NCBI RefSeq assembly: GCF_026168105.1
Contig: NZ_LBMW01000013.1
Coordinates: forward strand, 1-64,000
Direction of reading: 5' to 3'
From: Streptomyces hygroscopicus
GTDB taxonomy: Bacteria > Actinomycetota > Actinomycetes > Streptomycetales > Streptomycetaceae
DNA length: 64,000 bases
The stretch's first letter is position 1; every line of letters starts with the position of its first letter. A program made the position numbers and the translations under genes. Positions 34,256-45,004 of this stretch are shown here, one piece after another. Under the pieces are notes generated by a model. The model saw only the letters and a program-made list of their open reading frames with translations, ran no database searches and was not told the origin of the DNA.

Positions 34256-35440
34256 GTGGGCGTGCACGAGGGCTTCGAGGCGCTGTACGGGACGGCTCCC
34301 GAGGGCGTCTGGGCGGCACCGGGCCGGGTCAACCTGATCGGCGAGTACACGGACTTCAACGAGGGGTTCGTGATGCCGCTCGCGCTGCCGCACACGGCGG
34401 TCGCCGCGGTCTCGCGCCGCACCGACGGCGTGCTGCGCCTGCACTCGGCGGACATCGAGGGCCCGGTCGTCGAACTGCACGCCGACGAGCTGACGCCCCT
34501 GACGAACACCAGTTGGGCCGCGTACCCGGCCGGTGTCGTGTGGGCACTGCGCGAGGCGGGCCACCGGATCGGCGGTGCGGACGTGCACCTGTCCTCGACC
34601 GTGCCGACGGGCGCGGGCCTGTCGTCGTCCGCGGCGCTGGAGGTGGTCACCGCCCTGGCCCTCGACGACCTGTACGGCCTCGGCCTGACCCGACCCGAGT
34701 TGGCCAGGATCGCCCAGCGCGCCGAGAACGACTTCGTGGGGGTGCCGTGCGGCGTCATGGACCAGATGGCGTCGGCGTGCTGCACCGAGGGCCACGCCCT
34801 GCACCTCGACTGCCGTGACCTGTCGATCCGCCAGGTCTCCTTCGATCCGGCCGCCCAGGGCCTGGCGCTGCTCGTCGTCGACACCCGGGTGAAGCACGCG
34901 CTGGGCGACGGGGCGTACGCCGAGCGGCGCGAGGGCTGCGAGGAGGGCGCACGGCAGCTCGGGGTCTCGCATTTGCGGGACGTGGTGTACGAGGACCTGG
35001 ACTTCTCGCTCGCGCGCCTGTCCGACGAGCGGGTGCGCCGCTATGTGCGCCATGTCGTCTCGGACGACCACCGCGTCGAGCGGGTCGTCTCGCTGCTGGA
35101 CGCGGGTGAGATCCGGGCGATCGGCCCCGTGCTGACGGAGGGCCATGTCTCCCTGCGGGACGACCTGCGCATCTCCTGCCCGGAACTGGACCTGGTGGTG
35201 GACACGGCGAACGCCTCCGGCGCGCTCGGCGCCCGGATGACCGGCGGCGGCTTCGGCGGCTCGGCGATCGTCCTCGCGGAGGCGTCCGGCACGGACACGA
35301 TCACGAAGGCGATCGAAACGGCATTCGCCGCCGCGGGCTTCACGGCACCCCGGGTCTTCCTGGCGGTGCCCGCGGCCGGGGCCCGGCGGCTGGGCCGAGC
35401 CCCGCTCAGCCCAGGCTCTTCGTCAGGGTGTACTCCGTGA
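34256..35440 (+). CDS. galK: Galactokinase
   Basis: A 394-residue GHMP kinase that phosphorylates galactose at O1. APGRVNLIGEYTDFNEGFVMP is the galactose-binding signature, PTGAGLSSSAALEV the ATP loop, and GVPCGVMDQMAS holds the catalytic Asp. ARMTGGGFGGSAI is the C-terminal glycine motif. GTG 34256 immediately follows the galE stop; a second GTG two codons on is possible. The last 35 bp overlap the convergent acetyltransferase gene. Confidence 0.95.
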   Translation: MGVHEGFEALYGTAPEGVWAAPGRVNLIGEYTDFNEGFVMPLALPHTAVAAVSRRTDGVLRLHSADIEGPVVELHADELTPLTNTSWAAYPAGVVWALREAGHRIGGADVHLSSTVPTGAGLSSSAALEVVTALALDDLYGLGLTRPELARIAQRAENDFVGVPCGVMDQMASACCTEGHALHLDCRDLSIRQVSFDPAAQGLALLVVDTRVKHALGDGAYAERREGCEEGARQLGVSHLRDVVYEDLDFSLARLSDERVRRYVRHVVSDDHRVERVVSLLDAGEIRAIGPVLTEGHVSLRDDLRISCPELDLVVDTANASGALGARMTGGGFGGSAIVLAEASGTDTITKAIETAFAAAGFTAPRVFLAVPAAGARRLGRAPLSPGSSSGCTP

Positions 35441-35849
35441 TCCCCGGCGGATAGTCGGGAATCACGCACACCACCTGGTAGCCCTGCTTCCGGTAGAACT
35501 CCGGGGCCTGGAAGTCCCACGTCTCCACGCGCACGGCCGTGCAGCCACGCCCCTCGCACGCCACGCGCTCCGCCTCCGCGAGCAGGCGCGCGCCGAGGCC
35601 CGCGCCGCGTTGGCGCTCGTCCACCCACAGGTAGGCGACGTGCAGCCACACCGTCCAGGTGTGGCCGACCAGTCCGCCCGCCAGCCCACCGGCCTCGTCC
35701 AACGCCCAGACATGGAGCGGAACTTCACGCTCGCCGGGCGTTCCGCGCAGTGCGCGCAGCACCGGCGAGGCCGCCGTGTTCGTCTCGCGCAGCCGAGCGC
35801 GAAGCAGATCCCGCCGCTCCCTGTCGACTTCCGTCTCGATACGAAACAT
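35406..35849 (-). CDS. GNAT-family N-acetyltransferase
   Basis: A 147-residue acetyl-CoA-dependent acetyltransferase. The acetyl-CoA loop reads RQRGAGLGARLLAEAE, preceded by the WTVWLHVAYLWVDER strand. VRVETWDFQAPEFYRKQGYQVVCVIPDYPPG is the C-terminal part, with Tyr near the usual proton-donor position. The start is uncertain: ATG 35849 has GGTGAG nearby, while ATG 35861 and one further out are also in frame. It is convergent with galK, with overlapping ends, and divergent from a response regulator. The substrate is unknown. Confidence 0.85.
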   Translation of the reverse strand: MFRIETEVDRERRDLLRARLRETNTAASPVLRALRGTPGEREVPLHVWALDEAGGLAGGLVGHTWTVWLHVAYLWVDERQRGAGLGARLLAEAERVACEGRGCTAVRVETWDFQAPEFYRKQGYQVVCVIPDYPPGITEYTLTKSLG

Positions 35850-35970
35850 GCGGCTCACCATAAACGCGCTGGCCAACCAGTTCTGCAAATTTCCTTCCGC
35901 TCCCGGCGTGCGGCCCTACCCTGTGAACAGCGCCGGTGGGGGCCGGTGCTGATCAGGGGGCGAGACAGTC

Positions 35971-36077
35971 GGGTACGACGCCCGAAGTGGGGGTAGCACT
36001 TCCAGCACGGCGGCGGCCGTGCGGTCGCGCCGCCCCGGCCCAGGCGGACAACCGGGGAGCACTTCGGCGTCGTACCC
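35971..36077. repeat. Long inverted repeat before the response-regulator gene
   Basis: GGGTACGACGCCCGAAGTG (35971-35989) and CACTTCGGCGTCGTACCC (36060-36077) are complementary apart from one extra C. The 70-base interval contains a second hairpin, CACGGC/GCCGTG at 36006-36021. The right arm ends 33 bp upstream of the response-regulator start at 36111. The whole would fold into a long RNA stem if transcribed, or serve as a two-site operator. No coding frame is supported here. Confidence 0.75.
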
Positions 36078-36110
36078 GCGCCGGTCGTCCCCCGAGCAGT
36101 GGGGGTTTCA

Positions 36111-36878
36111 GTGGTTCGCATCCGAGTTCTTGTCGTCGACGACCATCGCATCTTCGCCGAGTCGCTCGCGGCCGCCCTGGCCGCCGAGCCCGACGTCGAC
36201 GTGTCCGCGGCCGGCAGCGGTCCGGCCGCACTGCGCTGCCTGGAGCGGGCGGCTGCCGAAGGCCGCAGATTCGACGTGATGCTCGTCGACGCGGACCTCG
36301 GCGGCAATGTCCTGGGCTCGCGTGCCGCCGTCCCCGTCCAGGAGGGCAACGAGGACGGGCTCGTCGACGGCATCTCGCTGGTCGCCGGCGTCCGCTCAGG
36401 GCAGCCGAGCGTGCGCACCGTCGTCCTCGCCGAGAAGGACGACCCGCGCCGCGCGGCCCTCGCCCTGGGGGCCGGCGCCTCCGGCTGGGTCGCCAAGGAC
36501 TGCTCGCTGTCACGGCTGCTGACGGTCATCCGGGGCGTGCTGCGGGACGAGACGCATCTTCCGCCCGCACTGCTCACCGGGGTCCTGCGGGAGCTGACCG
36601 CGGCCCGCAAGCACCGCACCGAGAGCGAGCGCCTGGTGGAGTCCCTGACACCGCGGGAGCGGGAGGTGCTGCGCTGCATGGTCGCCGGGTTGGGCCGGAA
36701 GGCAGTCGCCGAGCGGCTGTTCCTGTCCCCGCACACCGTCCGCACCCATATGCAGAACGTCCTCGGCAAGCTGGGCGTCCACTCCACCCTCGCCGCCGTC
36801 GCCCTCGCCCGCCGCGCGGGTGTCGGGCCGGTCGACCTAGCCGGGGATGTTGTCGAACGGGGCGGTCAGCTGGCGTAG
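36111..36878 (+). CDS. LuxR-type response regulator
   Basis: A 255-residue two-component regulator. The receiver starts RIRVLVVDDHRIFAESLAAAL; strand 3 ends in Asp (DVMLVDADLGG), so phosphorylation is possible. Two insertions make it longer than usual: one before the Asp (ERAAAEGRRF) and another after it (GNVLGSRAAVPVQEGNEDGLVDG). The LuxR HTH is typical: LTPREREVLRCMVAGLGRKAVAERLFLSPHTVRTHMQNVLGKLGV. GTG 36111 has GGGGG 5 bases upstream. It has no adjacent kinase. Its 3' end overlaps tamR by 42 bp in convergent orientation. Confidence 0.87.
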   Translation: MVRIRVLVVDDHRIFAESLAAALAAEPDVDVSAAGSGPAALRCLERAAAEGRRFDVMLVDADLGGNVLGSRAAVPVQEGNEDGLVDGISLVAGVRSGQPSVRTVVLAEKDDPRRAALALGAGASGWVAKDCSLSRLLTVIRGVLRDETHLPPALLTGVLRELTAARKHRTESERLVESLTPREREVLRCMVAGLGRKAVAERLFLSPHTVRTHMQNVLGKLGVHSTLAAVALARRAGVGPVDLAGDVVERGGQLA

Positions 36879-37334
36879 CAGCGCGGCCAGTTCACCGCGC
36901 TGGGCCGAGCTCAGCTCCGACAGGATCGCGCGCTCCTGGTCGAGCAGTCCGGCAAGCGACTGGTCCGCCCGGTCCCGGCCCTCGTCCGTGAGCCGCACGA
37001 GCACGCCCCGGCGGTCGCTCGGGTCCGGGAGCCGCTCCACCAGACCCTTCTTCGCCAGGCGGTCGATACGATTGGTCATCGTGCCGGAGGTGACCAGTGT
37101 CTGGGTCAGCAGCTGGCCCGGGGAGAGCTGATAAGGGCTGCCCGCCCGCCTGAGCGCGGTGAGGACGTCGAACTCCCAGGGCTCCAGGCTGTGCTCGGAG
37201 AAGGCAAGCCGACGTGCACGGTCCAGGTGCCGGGCCAGCCTGCTCACCCGGCTGAGCACCTCGAGCGGTTCCACGTCGAGGTCCGGGCGCTCCCGGCGCC
37301 ACGCCGCGACCAGCCGATCGACCTCGTCCTCCAT
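36837..37334 (-). CDS. tamR: MarR-family regulator TamR
   Basis: A 165-residue winged-helix repressor. WEFDVLTALRRAGSPYQLSPGQLLTQTLVTSGTMTNRIDRLAKKGLVERLPDPSDRRGVLVRLTDEG contains the HTH and wing with the DRR motif. Divergent orientation from a trans-aconitate methyltransferase gene is the layout of S. coelicolor tamR/tam, where TamR releases DNA on binding trans-aconitate, citrate or isocitrate. ATG 37334 has no ribosome site. CACTAC upstream may be a -10 of a near-leaderless message. Tandem operators lie in the spacer. Confidence 0.85.
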   Translation of the reverse strand: MEDEVDRLVAAWRRERPDLDVEPLEVLSRVSRLARHLDRARRLAFSEHSLEPWEFDVLTALRRAGSPYQLSPGQLLTQTLVTSGTMTNRIDRLAKKGLVERLPDPSDRRGVLVRLTDEGRDRADQSLAGLLDQERAILSELSSAQRGELAALLRQLTAPFDNIPG

Positions 37335-37354
37335 GACGATCAGTGTAGTGGTTG

Positions 37355-37398
37355 TGTCGACATGAAGTCTCTTGACATGGAGTCTCTTGACGTCGAGA
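37355..37398. promoter_or_regulatory. Tandem MarR/TamR operators
   Basis: The near-palindrome TCTTGACGTCGAGA (37385-37398) is preceded by AGTCTCTTGACATG at 37366 and a weaker TGTCGACATGAAG further left, with a 15-bp period between AGTCTCTTGAC copies. This is the TTGAC-GTCAA type of site used by MarR proteins of this group. It lies 20-60 bp upstream of tamR, where bound repressor would cover both divergent promoters. Confidence 0.75.
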
Positions 37399-37501
37399 TA
37401 GCTGAGACGCGAAGATGACGTTCCGTACGGAGGCGTCGTCAAACGGGGGCGACGTCTCCGTACGAGCACTCCGTGCCCGCTCGCAGCGAGGAGGCCCCGC
37501 C

Positions 37502-38305
37502 ATGTCCGCCGCCACCTGGGACCCCGATCAGTACCTGCGCCACGCCGGCCACCGCGCCCGCCCCTTCGTCGACCTGCTCGCCCGCGTCCCGGACCTGCCC
37601 TCCGGCGCGCCCCGGATCGCCGACCTGGGCTGCGGGCCCGGCAACGTCACCGTCCTGCTCGCCGACCGCTGGGCCGCCGCGCACATCACCGGGTACGACA
37701 ACGCGCCCGCCATGCTCGACAAGGCCCACACCGACCACGAAGGCCCCACCCCGGGCGGCGGCCGCCTCGACTTCGCCCACGCCGACGCCCGCGTCTGGAC
37801 GCCCACCGAGCCGTACGACCTGATCATCAGCAACGCCACCCTCCAGTGGGTGGCGGGCCACACCGCCCGCTTCCCCGACTGGATCGCGGGCCTGGCCCCG
37901 GGCGGCACCTTCGCCTTCCAGGTCCCTGGCAACTTCGACTCCCCCAGCCACCGGCTGATGCGCGAGCTCGCCCACTCGGCCCGCTGGAAGGACCGCCTCG
38001 CCGACACCCTGCGCCATGACGACGCCGTGCACACCCCCGAGGCCTATCTGGCACACCTCACCGCCCTCGGCTGCACGGCCGACGTCTGGGAGACGACGTA
38101 CCTCCACCTCCTCGAGGGCGAGGACCCGGTCCTGGACTGGGTGAAGGGCACCGGACTGAGGCCGATCCTGACGGAACTGGGCGATGACGCGGAGAGCTTC
38201 CTCGCCGACTACCGAAAGGCGCTGCGCGAGGCGTACCCGGCGACCGACCACGGCACGGTGTTCCCCTTCCGCCGCATCTTCGCCGTCGCGACGAAGGAGG
38301 CGTGA
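37502..38305 (+). CDS. tam: Trans-aconitate 2-methyltransferase
   Basis: A 267-residue SAM methyltransferase that esterifies trans-aconitate, detoxifying this aconitase inhibitor. WDPDQYLRHAGHRARPFVDLLARV is the Tam-type N-terminus. IADLGCGPGNVTVLLADRW is motif I, GYDNAPAMLDKA motif II, and DLIISNATLQWV motif IV. ATG 37502 has GAGGAGG 7 bases upstream. It is transcribed away from tamR, and its stop is 2 bp before the start of the VOC gene, so both form one operon. Confidence 0.92.
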   Translation: MSAATWDPDQYLRHAGHRARPFVDLLARVPDLPSGAPRIADLGCGPGNVTVLLADRWAAAHITGYDNAPAMLDKAHTDHEGPTPGGGRLDFAHADARVWTPTEPYDLIISNATLQWVAGHTARFPDWIAGLAPGGTFAFQVPGNFDSPSHRLMRELAHSARWKDRLADTLRHDDAVHTPEAYLAHLTALGCTADVWETTYLHLLEGEDPVLDWVKGTGLRPILTELGDDAESFLADYRKALREAYPATDHGTVFPFRRIFAVATKEA

Positions 38306-38307
38306 CC

Positions 38308-38676
38308 GTGCTGACGGCCGTCGACCATGTCCAGCTCGCGGCCCCGCCGGGCTCCGAGGACCTGCTGCGTGCGTACTACACCGACGCCCTCGGCATGACC
38401 GAGATCCCCAAACCGCCGGTGCTCGCCGCGCGCGGCGGCTGCTGGTTCCAGGCGGGGGCCGTGCGGCTGCACCTGGGGATCGAGGAGGACTTCCACCCGG
38501 CGAGAAAGGCCCATCCGGGACTGGGGGTCACGGGCATCGACGCGTACGCGGCCCGGCTCGTGGCGCACGGCGCGCCGGTGACCTGGGACGGCGACCTGCC
38601 GGGGCACCGCCGGTTCTACTCGGAGGACCCGGTGGGCAATCGGCTGGAGTTCTTGGAGCCTGTCACAGGCTCTTGA
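38308..38676 (+). CDS. VOC-family (glyoxalase-like) protein
   Basis: A 122-residue single vicinal-oxygen-chelate fold protein. VDHVQLAAPPGSE opens with a metal-ligand His, GAVRLHLGIEEDFHPARKAHPGL follows, and YSEDPVGNRLEFLEP closes with the usual Glu ligand, so a metal centre is likely. GTG 38308 is preferred because GGAGG (38296-38300) is 7 bases away; GTG 38302 would be only 1 base from it. It is coupled to tam, which suggests a role around aconitate or oxidative stress, but the reaction is unknown. Confidence 0.85.
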   Translation: MLTAVDHVQLAAPPGSEDLLRAYYTDALGMTEIPKPPVLAARGGCWFQAGAVRLHLGIEEDFHPARKAHPGLGVTGIDAYAARLVAHGAPVTWDGDLPGHRRFYSEDPVGNRLEFLEPVTGS

Positions 38677-38689
38677 GGGCCTCATGGTG

Positions 38690-38880
38690 ATGTCGACGTG
38701 GAAACGTCGCTGCGGACTTGCGAAGACCAGGCTCCGGTCGACCAACTCGGTGTGCGGCGGGAGGTCCGGCAGGCTGAAAAGGTCCTCCACGGTGTATCCG
38801 TCCCGCGGCGGCACGGGCCAACGGGTGGTCGGCTCGTCGGCGGGCTCGCGGTTCGGCTCGGCGATCGGCTCGGCTGTCAC
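38690..38880 (-). pseudogene. Truncated Uma2-family endonuclease gene
   Basis: From GTG 38880, which has GGGAGGA upstream, the minus-strand frame reads a short Glu/Pro head, then DGYTVEDLFSLPDLPPHTELVDRSLVFASPQRRFH, the typical start of Streptomyces Uma2-family proteins. The family continues for another 130 or so residues with a PD-(D/E)XK-like core. Here that is missing, because the frame runs into the 3' end of the VOC gene. A good start and ribosome site with no body indicate a 3' deletion. Confidence 0.7.
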
Positions 38881-38979
38881 GGTGATTCCTCCCCTGAACG
38901 GGATTCTCGGGCCCGAATACCCACCGTGGCCGCCGCTGCCGACAAAGGTCATCACATCGGGTGATCAAGTCCGCCGGAC

Positions 38980-39654
38980 TCAGCTCTTCCGGTGACCTAT
39001 CAGCCGCGGCTTCGGCTCCAACCCGTCCAGCCCGTGCCACGCGAGATTCACCAGATGCGCCGCGACCTCGGCCTTCTTCGGGCGGCGCACGTCCAGCCAC
39101 CACTGACCCGTCAGCGCGACCATGCCCACCAGTGCCTGCGCGTACAGGGGCGCGAGCTTCGGGTCGAAACCGCGGCTCTTGAACTCGCGGCCCAGGATGT
39201 CCTCCACCTGGGTGGCGATGTCCGAGATGAGCGAGGCGAAGGAGCCCGTCGACTGCGGGATCGGGGAATCACGCACCAGGATGCGGAAGCCGTCCGTGTA
39301 CTCCTCGATGTAGTCCAGGAGCGCGAACGCCGCCTGCTCGCACAGCTCACGCGGATGCCCGGCGGTCAGGGAACCGGTCACCATGTCCAGCAGACGCCGC
39401 ATCTCGCGGTCCACCACGACCGCGTACAGCCCCTCCTTGCCACCGAAGTGCTCGTACACCACCGGCTTGGAGACCCCGGCCTTCGCCGCGATCTCCTCCA
39501 CCGACGTGCCCTCGAACCCCTTCGCGGCAAACAGCGTCCGACCGATCTCCAGCAACTGCTGACGCCGCTCCGCACCGGTCATCCGGGTACGGCGGGTGCG
39601 CCGGGGCTTGTCGCTGCTGGGGATGCTGGAGTCGGTCGCCACGCCGTCAATCAT
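38980..39654 (-). CDS. TetR-family regulator coupled to an acyl-CoA desaturase
   Basis: A 224-residue regulator. RRQQLLEIGRTLFAAKGFEGTSVEEIAAKAGVSKPVVYEHFGGKEGLYAVVVDREM is the TetR DNA-binding domain. The C-terminal half has a TetR_C-type ligand pocket with GMVALTGQWWLDVRRP. ATG 39654 overlaps the desaturase stop as ATGA, so both come from one transcript. Such pairs control membrane lipid unsaturation in response to acyl-CoA or acyl chains, which is inferred here from context. The double palindrome upstream of the desaturase is its likely operator. Confidence 0.9.
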   Translation of the reverse strand: MIDGVATDSSIPSSDKPRRTRRTRMTGAERRQQLLEIGRTLFAAKGFEGTSVEEIAAKAGVSKPVVYEHFGGKEGLYAVVVDREMRRLLDMVTGSLTAGHPRELCEQAAFALLDYIEEYTDGFRILVRDSPIPQSTGSFASLISDIATQVEDILGREFKSRGFDPKLAPLYAQALVGMVALTGQWWLDVRRPKKAEVAAHLVNLAWHGLDGLEPKPRLIGHRKS

Positions 39655-40658
39655 GCCGCGTCAGCGGTCGCCTTCTTGCGCCGGGAGCCGTTCCCGTCGG
39701 TGGTCCGGCGGGAATCGATACGCGAGCGTGACGGCCAGCGCACGTCGTACGCCCAGCCCAGCTGTTCGAACCAGCGGATGATCCGCGCCGACGAGTCCAG
39801 CTGGCCGCGCTCCACACCGTGCCGCGCCGACGTCGGGTCCGCATGGTGCAGGTTGTGCCACGACTCACCGCACGACAGGACCGCCAGCCACCACACATTG
39901 CCCGACCGGTCCCGGGACCTGAACGGGCGCTTGCCCACCGCGTGACAGATCGAGTTGATCGACCAGGTCACATGGTGCAGCAGCGCAACCCGCACCAGCG
40001 ACCCCCAGAAGAACGCCGTGAACGCGCCCCACCACGACATCGTCACCAGCCCGCCGATCAGGGCCGGCAGCAGCAGCGACACCGCCGTCCACCAGACGAA
40101 CTGGCGGGAGATCGTCCGGATCGCCCGGTCCCGGATCAGATCCGGAGCGTACTTGTCCTGCGAGGTCTGCTCCTCGTCGAACATCCAGCCCACATGGGCC
40201 CACCACAGACCCTTCATCAACGCGGGGACGGTCTCCCCGTAACGCCACGGAGAATGCGGGTCACCCTCCGCGTCCGAGAACTTGTGGTGCTTGCGGTGAT
40301 CGGCCACCCAACGCACCAGCGGCCCCTCCACCGCCATCGAACCGGCGATCGCCAGCGCGATCTTCAGGGGCCGCTTGGCCTTGAAGGAACCGTGCGTGAA
40401 GTGGCGGTGGAAGCCGATCGTGATGCCGTGACAGCCCAGGTAGTAGAAGAACACCAGCAGGCCCACATCGAGCCAGCTCACCCCCCAGCCCCAGGCCAGC
40501 GGCACCGCCGCGACAAGCGCCAGGAACGGGACGGTGATGAACAGCAGCAGAGTGATCTGCTCGATCGAGCGCTTCTGCTCGCCGCCCAGCGTCGCGGACG
40601 GCAGCGCAGTGTCGTTCGCCCTTGGGGCGTCTTCGATCACATCGGAGCTTGTGGTCAT
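39651..40658 (-). CDS. Membrane fatty-acyl-CoA delta-9 desaturase
   Basis: A 335-residue membrane di-iron desaturase introducing a double bond in acyl-CoA chains. All three histidine boxes are present: HRHFTH, HRKHH and HNLHH. Four membrane helices flank the first two boxes (LLLFITVPFLALVAAVPLAW and later pairs). ATG 40658 has GGGGA upstream. The C-terminus has a basic tail (RRTTDGNGSRRKK). It leads the desaturase-TetR operon and is divergent from ppc. An electron donor such as a flavodoxin/ferredoxin reductase must be encoded elsewhere. Confidence 0.93.
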   Translation of the reverse strand: MTTSSDVIEDAPRANDTALPSATLGGEQKRSIEQITLLLFITVPFLALVAAVPLAWGWGVSWLDVGLLVFFYYLGCHGITIGFHRHFTHGSFKAKRPLKIALAIAGSMAVEGPLVRWVADHRKHHKFSDAEGDPHSPWRYGETVPALMKGLWWAHVGWMFDEEQTSQDKYAPDLIRDRAIRTISRQFVWWTAVSLLLPALIGGLVTMSWWGAFTAFFWGSLVRVALLHHVTWSINSICHAVGKRPFRSRDRSGNVWWLAVLSCGESWHNLHHADPTSARHGVERGQLDSSARIIRWFEQLGWAYDVRWPSRSRIDSRRTTDGNGSRRKKATADAA

Positions 40659-40742
40659 GGGGGCGTCCCCTGTGGGGTCGAGGGTCGAGGCAAATGCCCG
40701 GGATACGGGGTCAGGATCCTCCCGGAATCCGACGGGAGACCC

Positions 40743-40769
40743 TACGGTTCCGTAACCTACGGCGTCGTA
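40743..40769. promoter_or_regulatory. Double palindromic operator of the desaturase operon
   Basis: TACGGTTCCGTA (40743-40754) and TACGGCGTCGTA (40758-40769) share the form TACGNNNNCGTA and start 15 bp apart. They lie 85-111 bp upstream of the desaturase start in the 310-bp spacer shared with ppc. The repeat of one palindrome suits cooperative binding of two TetR dimers, presumably the protein encoded by the same operon. The rest of the spacer, up to the ppc ribosome site at 40955, shows no coding frame. Confidence 0.7.
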
Positions 40770-40968
40770 AGTATGGCAGTGCGTCGCCCGGCGGCAAGAG
40801 CCCGTGAGGCTGCGCGTCCGCCCCGCCACCTATCCTTGGAGTCGGTCGGACAGCGCGGTCCGCTCTGATTAATTCCCGGATGCCCCGTCCGTATGCGGCA
40901 CCCGCCGCGCGCGGCACCCGTCCGGGCCCCCTCCCAGACGAGCTTCAACACTGCAAGGAGCCGCACCT

Positions 40969-43701
<2,733 letters not shown>

Positions 43702-43720
43702 CCCCCACCCCGCACAAAAA

Positions 43721-43760
43721 GGTGCCCCCGCACTCGTCACCGGACGAGCACGGGGGCACC
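43721..43760. terminator. Bidirectional terminator after ppc
   Basis: GGTGCCCCCG with CTCGTC pairs to GACGAG with CGGGGGCACC, with two internal mismatches and a 4-base loop. A run of five A precedes it, giving the minus-strand transcript a T-tail. It separates ppc from the convergent membrane-protein gene. Confidence 0.8.
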
Positions 43761-43786
43761 GCCGTCACCACCCCCCACCACAAGAG

Positions 43787-44278
43787 CTACTGCAGAGCCA
43801 CAAACGTCGCCGTCAACAACGCAACCCCCGACCCCGCCATCACCCAGGCCGTACGCGGCATGCGCAGCCCGCCCGCCACCACCACCGACGCAAGCAGCAG
43901 CGCACCCGCCAACGGAATCCACGCATACAGCACACCCGCCGGACCCGAACGCACCACCTCGTCGGAATCCGGCTTCACCACGACCGTCAGCACCTCGCCC
44001 CGCCGCCCCGCCACCGAATCGTCGATCAGCACCCGCCGCCGCGCCGTCGACCCCGCCGACAAAGGCTCATAGGGGCCACTGCACACACCACCGGAACACC
44101 GGGCCACCGTCATCGTGCCCCGCTCCCGGCCCTTCGTCAGCATCACGTGCTGCGCGGTCCCCCACGATCCCCACACACCGCCGATCAGAATCAGCACCGC
44201 GACCGCAGCCATCGCCGCGAGCCGCCCGAACCGCAGCACCGCGACCGCAGCCTGAGAAGAGGAGACGGCAGAAGACAT
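43787..44278 (-). CDS. Three-helix membrane protein of unknown function
   Basis: A 163-residue protein. An N-terminal helix (LAAMAAVAVLILIGGVW) is followed by an extracytoplasmic segment of about 60 residues with a close Cys pair (ARCSGGVCSGPY) likely to form a disulfide. Two further helices (VLYAWIPLAGALLLASVVVAGG and AWVMAGSGVALLTATFVAL) complete it. ATG 44278 follows AAGGA. It begins 54 bp after pth and closes the glmU-prs-rplY-pth operon. No family is recognised. Confidence 0.75.
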   Translation of the reverse strand: MSSAVSSSQAAVAVLRFGRLAAMAAVAVLILIGGVWGSWGTAQHVMLTKGRERGTMTVARCSGGVCSGPYEPLSAGSTARRRVLIDDSVAGRRGEVLTVVVKPDSDEVVRSGPAGVLYAWIPLAGALLLASVVVAGGLRMPRTAWVMAGSGVALLTATFVALQ

Positions 44279-44332
44279 GGCCGCGATCCTTGGCCATGCC
44301 CCCGCGCCCGGTCAACTCCCACCCGGAACAAG

Positions 44333-44929
44333 TCAGGAGTTGTACGTGCCTTGCGCCCGCTCCAGCCCCTCGATCACCAGACACTCCACCGCGTCCGCCG
44401 CACGATCCACGAAGTAGTCCAGCTCCTTGCGCTCCGCCGACGAGAAATCCTTCAACACGAAATCCGCCACCTGCATACGCCCCGGCGGACGCCCGATCCC
44501 GAACCGCACCCGGTGGTAATCCGAACCCATCGCCTTCGTGATCGACTTCAGCCCGTTGTGGCCGTTGTCACCACCACCCAGCTTCAGACGCAGCGCCCCG
44601 AAATCGATGTCCAGCTCGTCATGCACGGCCAGCACATTCGCCACCGGCACCTTGTAGAAATCACGCAGGGCGTTCACCGGGCCGCCCGACAGATTCATGT
44701 ACGACATCGGCTTCGCCAGAATCACACGACGATTCGCCGGACCGGGCGGACCGATCCGCCCCTCAACGACCTGCGCCTGCGCCTTGCCCGCCCGCTTGAA
44801 CCTCCCCCCGATCCGCTCGGCCAGCAGATCGGCCACCATGAACCCCACATTGTGCCGGTTCATCGCGTACTCGGGCCCGGGATTGCCGAGGCCCACAACG
44901 AGCCAGGGGGCATTGGCAGGGGTGCTCAC
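44333..44929 (-). CDS. pth: Peptidyl-tRNA hydrolase
   Basis: A 198-residue enzyme that frees tRNA from peptidyl-tRNA dropped by ribosomes. [28 protein letters not shown] includes the catalytic His (NRHNVG). [10 protein letters not shown] supplies Asn, and [10 protein letters not shown] the catalytic Asp. [14 protein letters not shown] completes the signature. GTG 44929 is preferred because AAGGAG sits 8 bases away; ATG 44935 would be only 2 bases from it. It follows rplY, as is usual in bacteria. Confidence 0.95.
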   Translation of the reverse strand: MSTPANAPWLVVGLGNPGPEYAMNRHNVGFMVADLLAERIGGRFKRAGKAQAQVVEGRIGPPGPANRRVILAKPMSYMNLSGGPVNALRDFYKVPVANVLAVHDELDIDFGALRLKLGGGDNGHNGLKSITKAMGSDYHRVRFGIGRPPGRMQVADFVLKDFSSAERKELDYFVDRAADAVECLVIEGLERAQGTYNS

Positions 44930-45004
44930 GTCCATGTCTCCTTGATACGCGCCAGCCGCTGCCCCGTACGGGAACAGCGGCTGACGAAACGACGACGACG
45001 AGGA

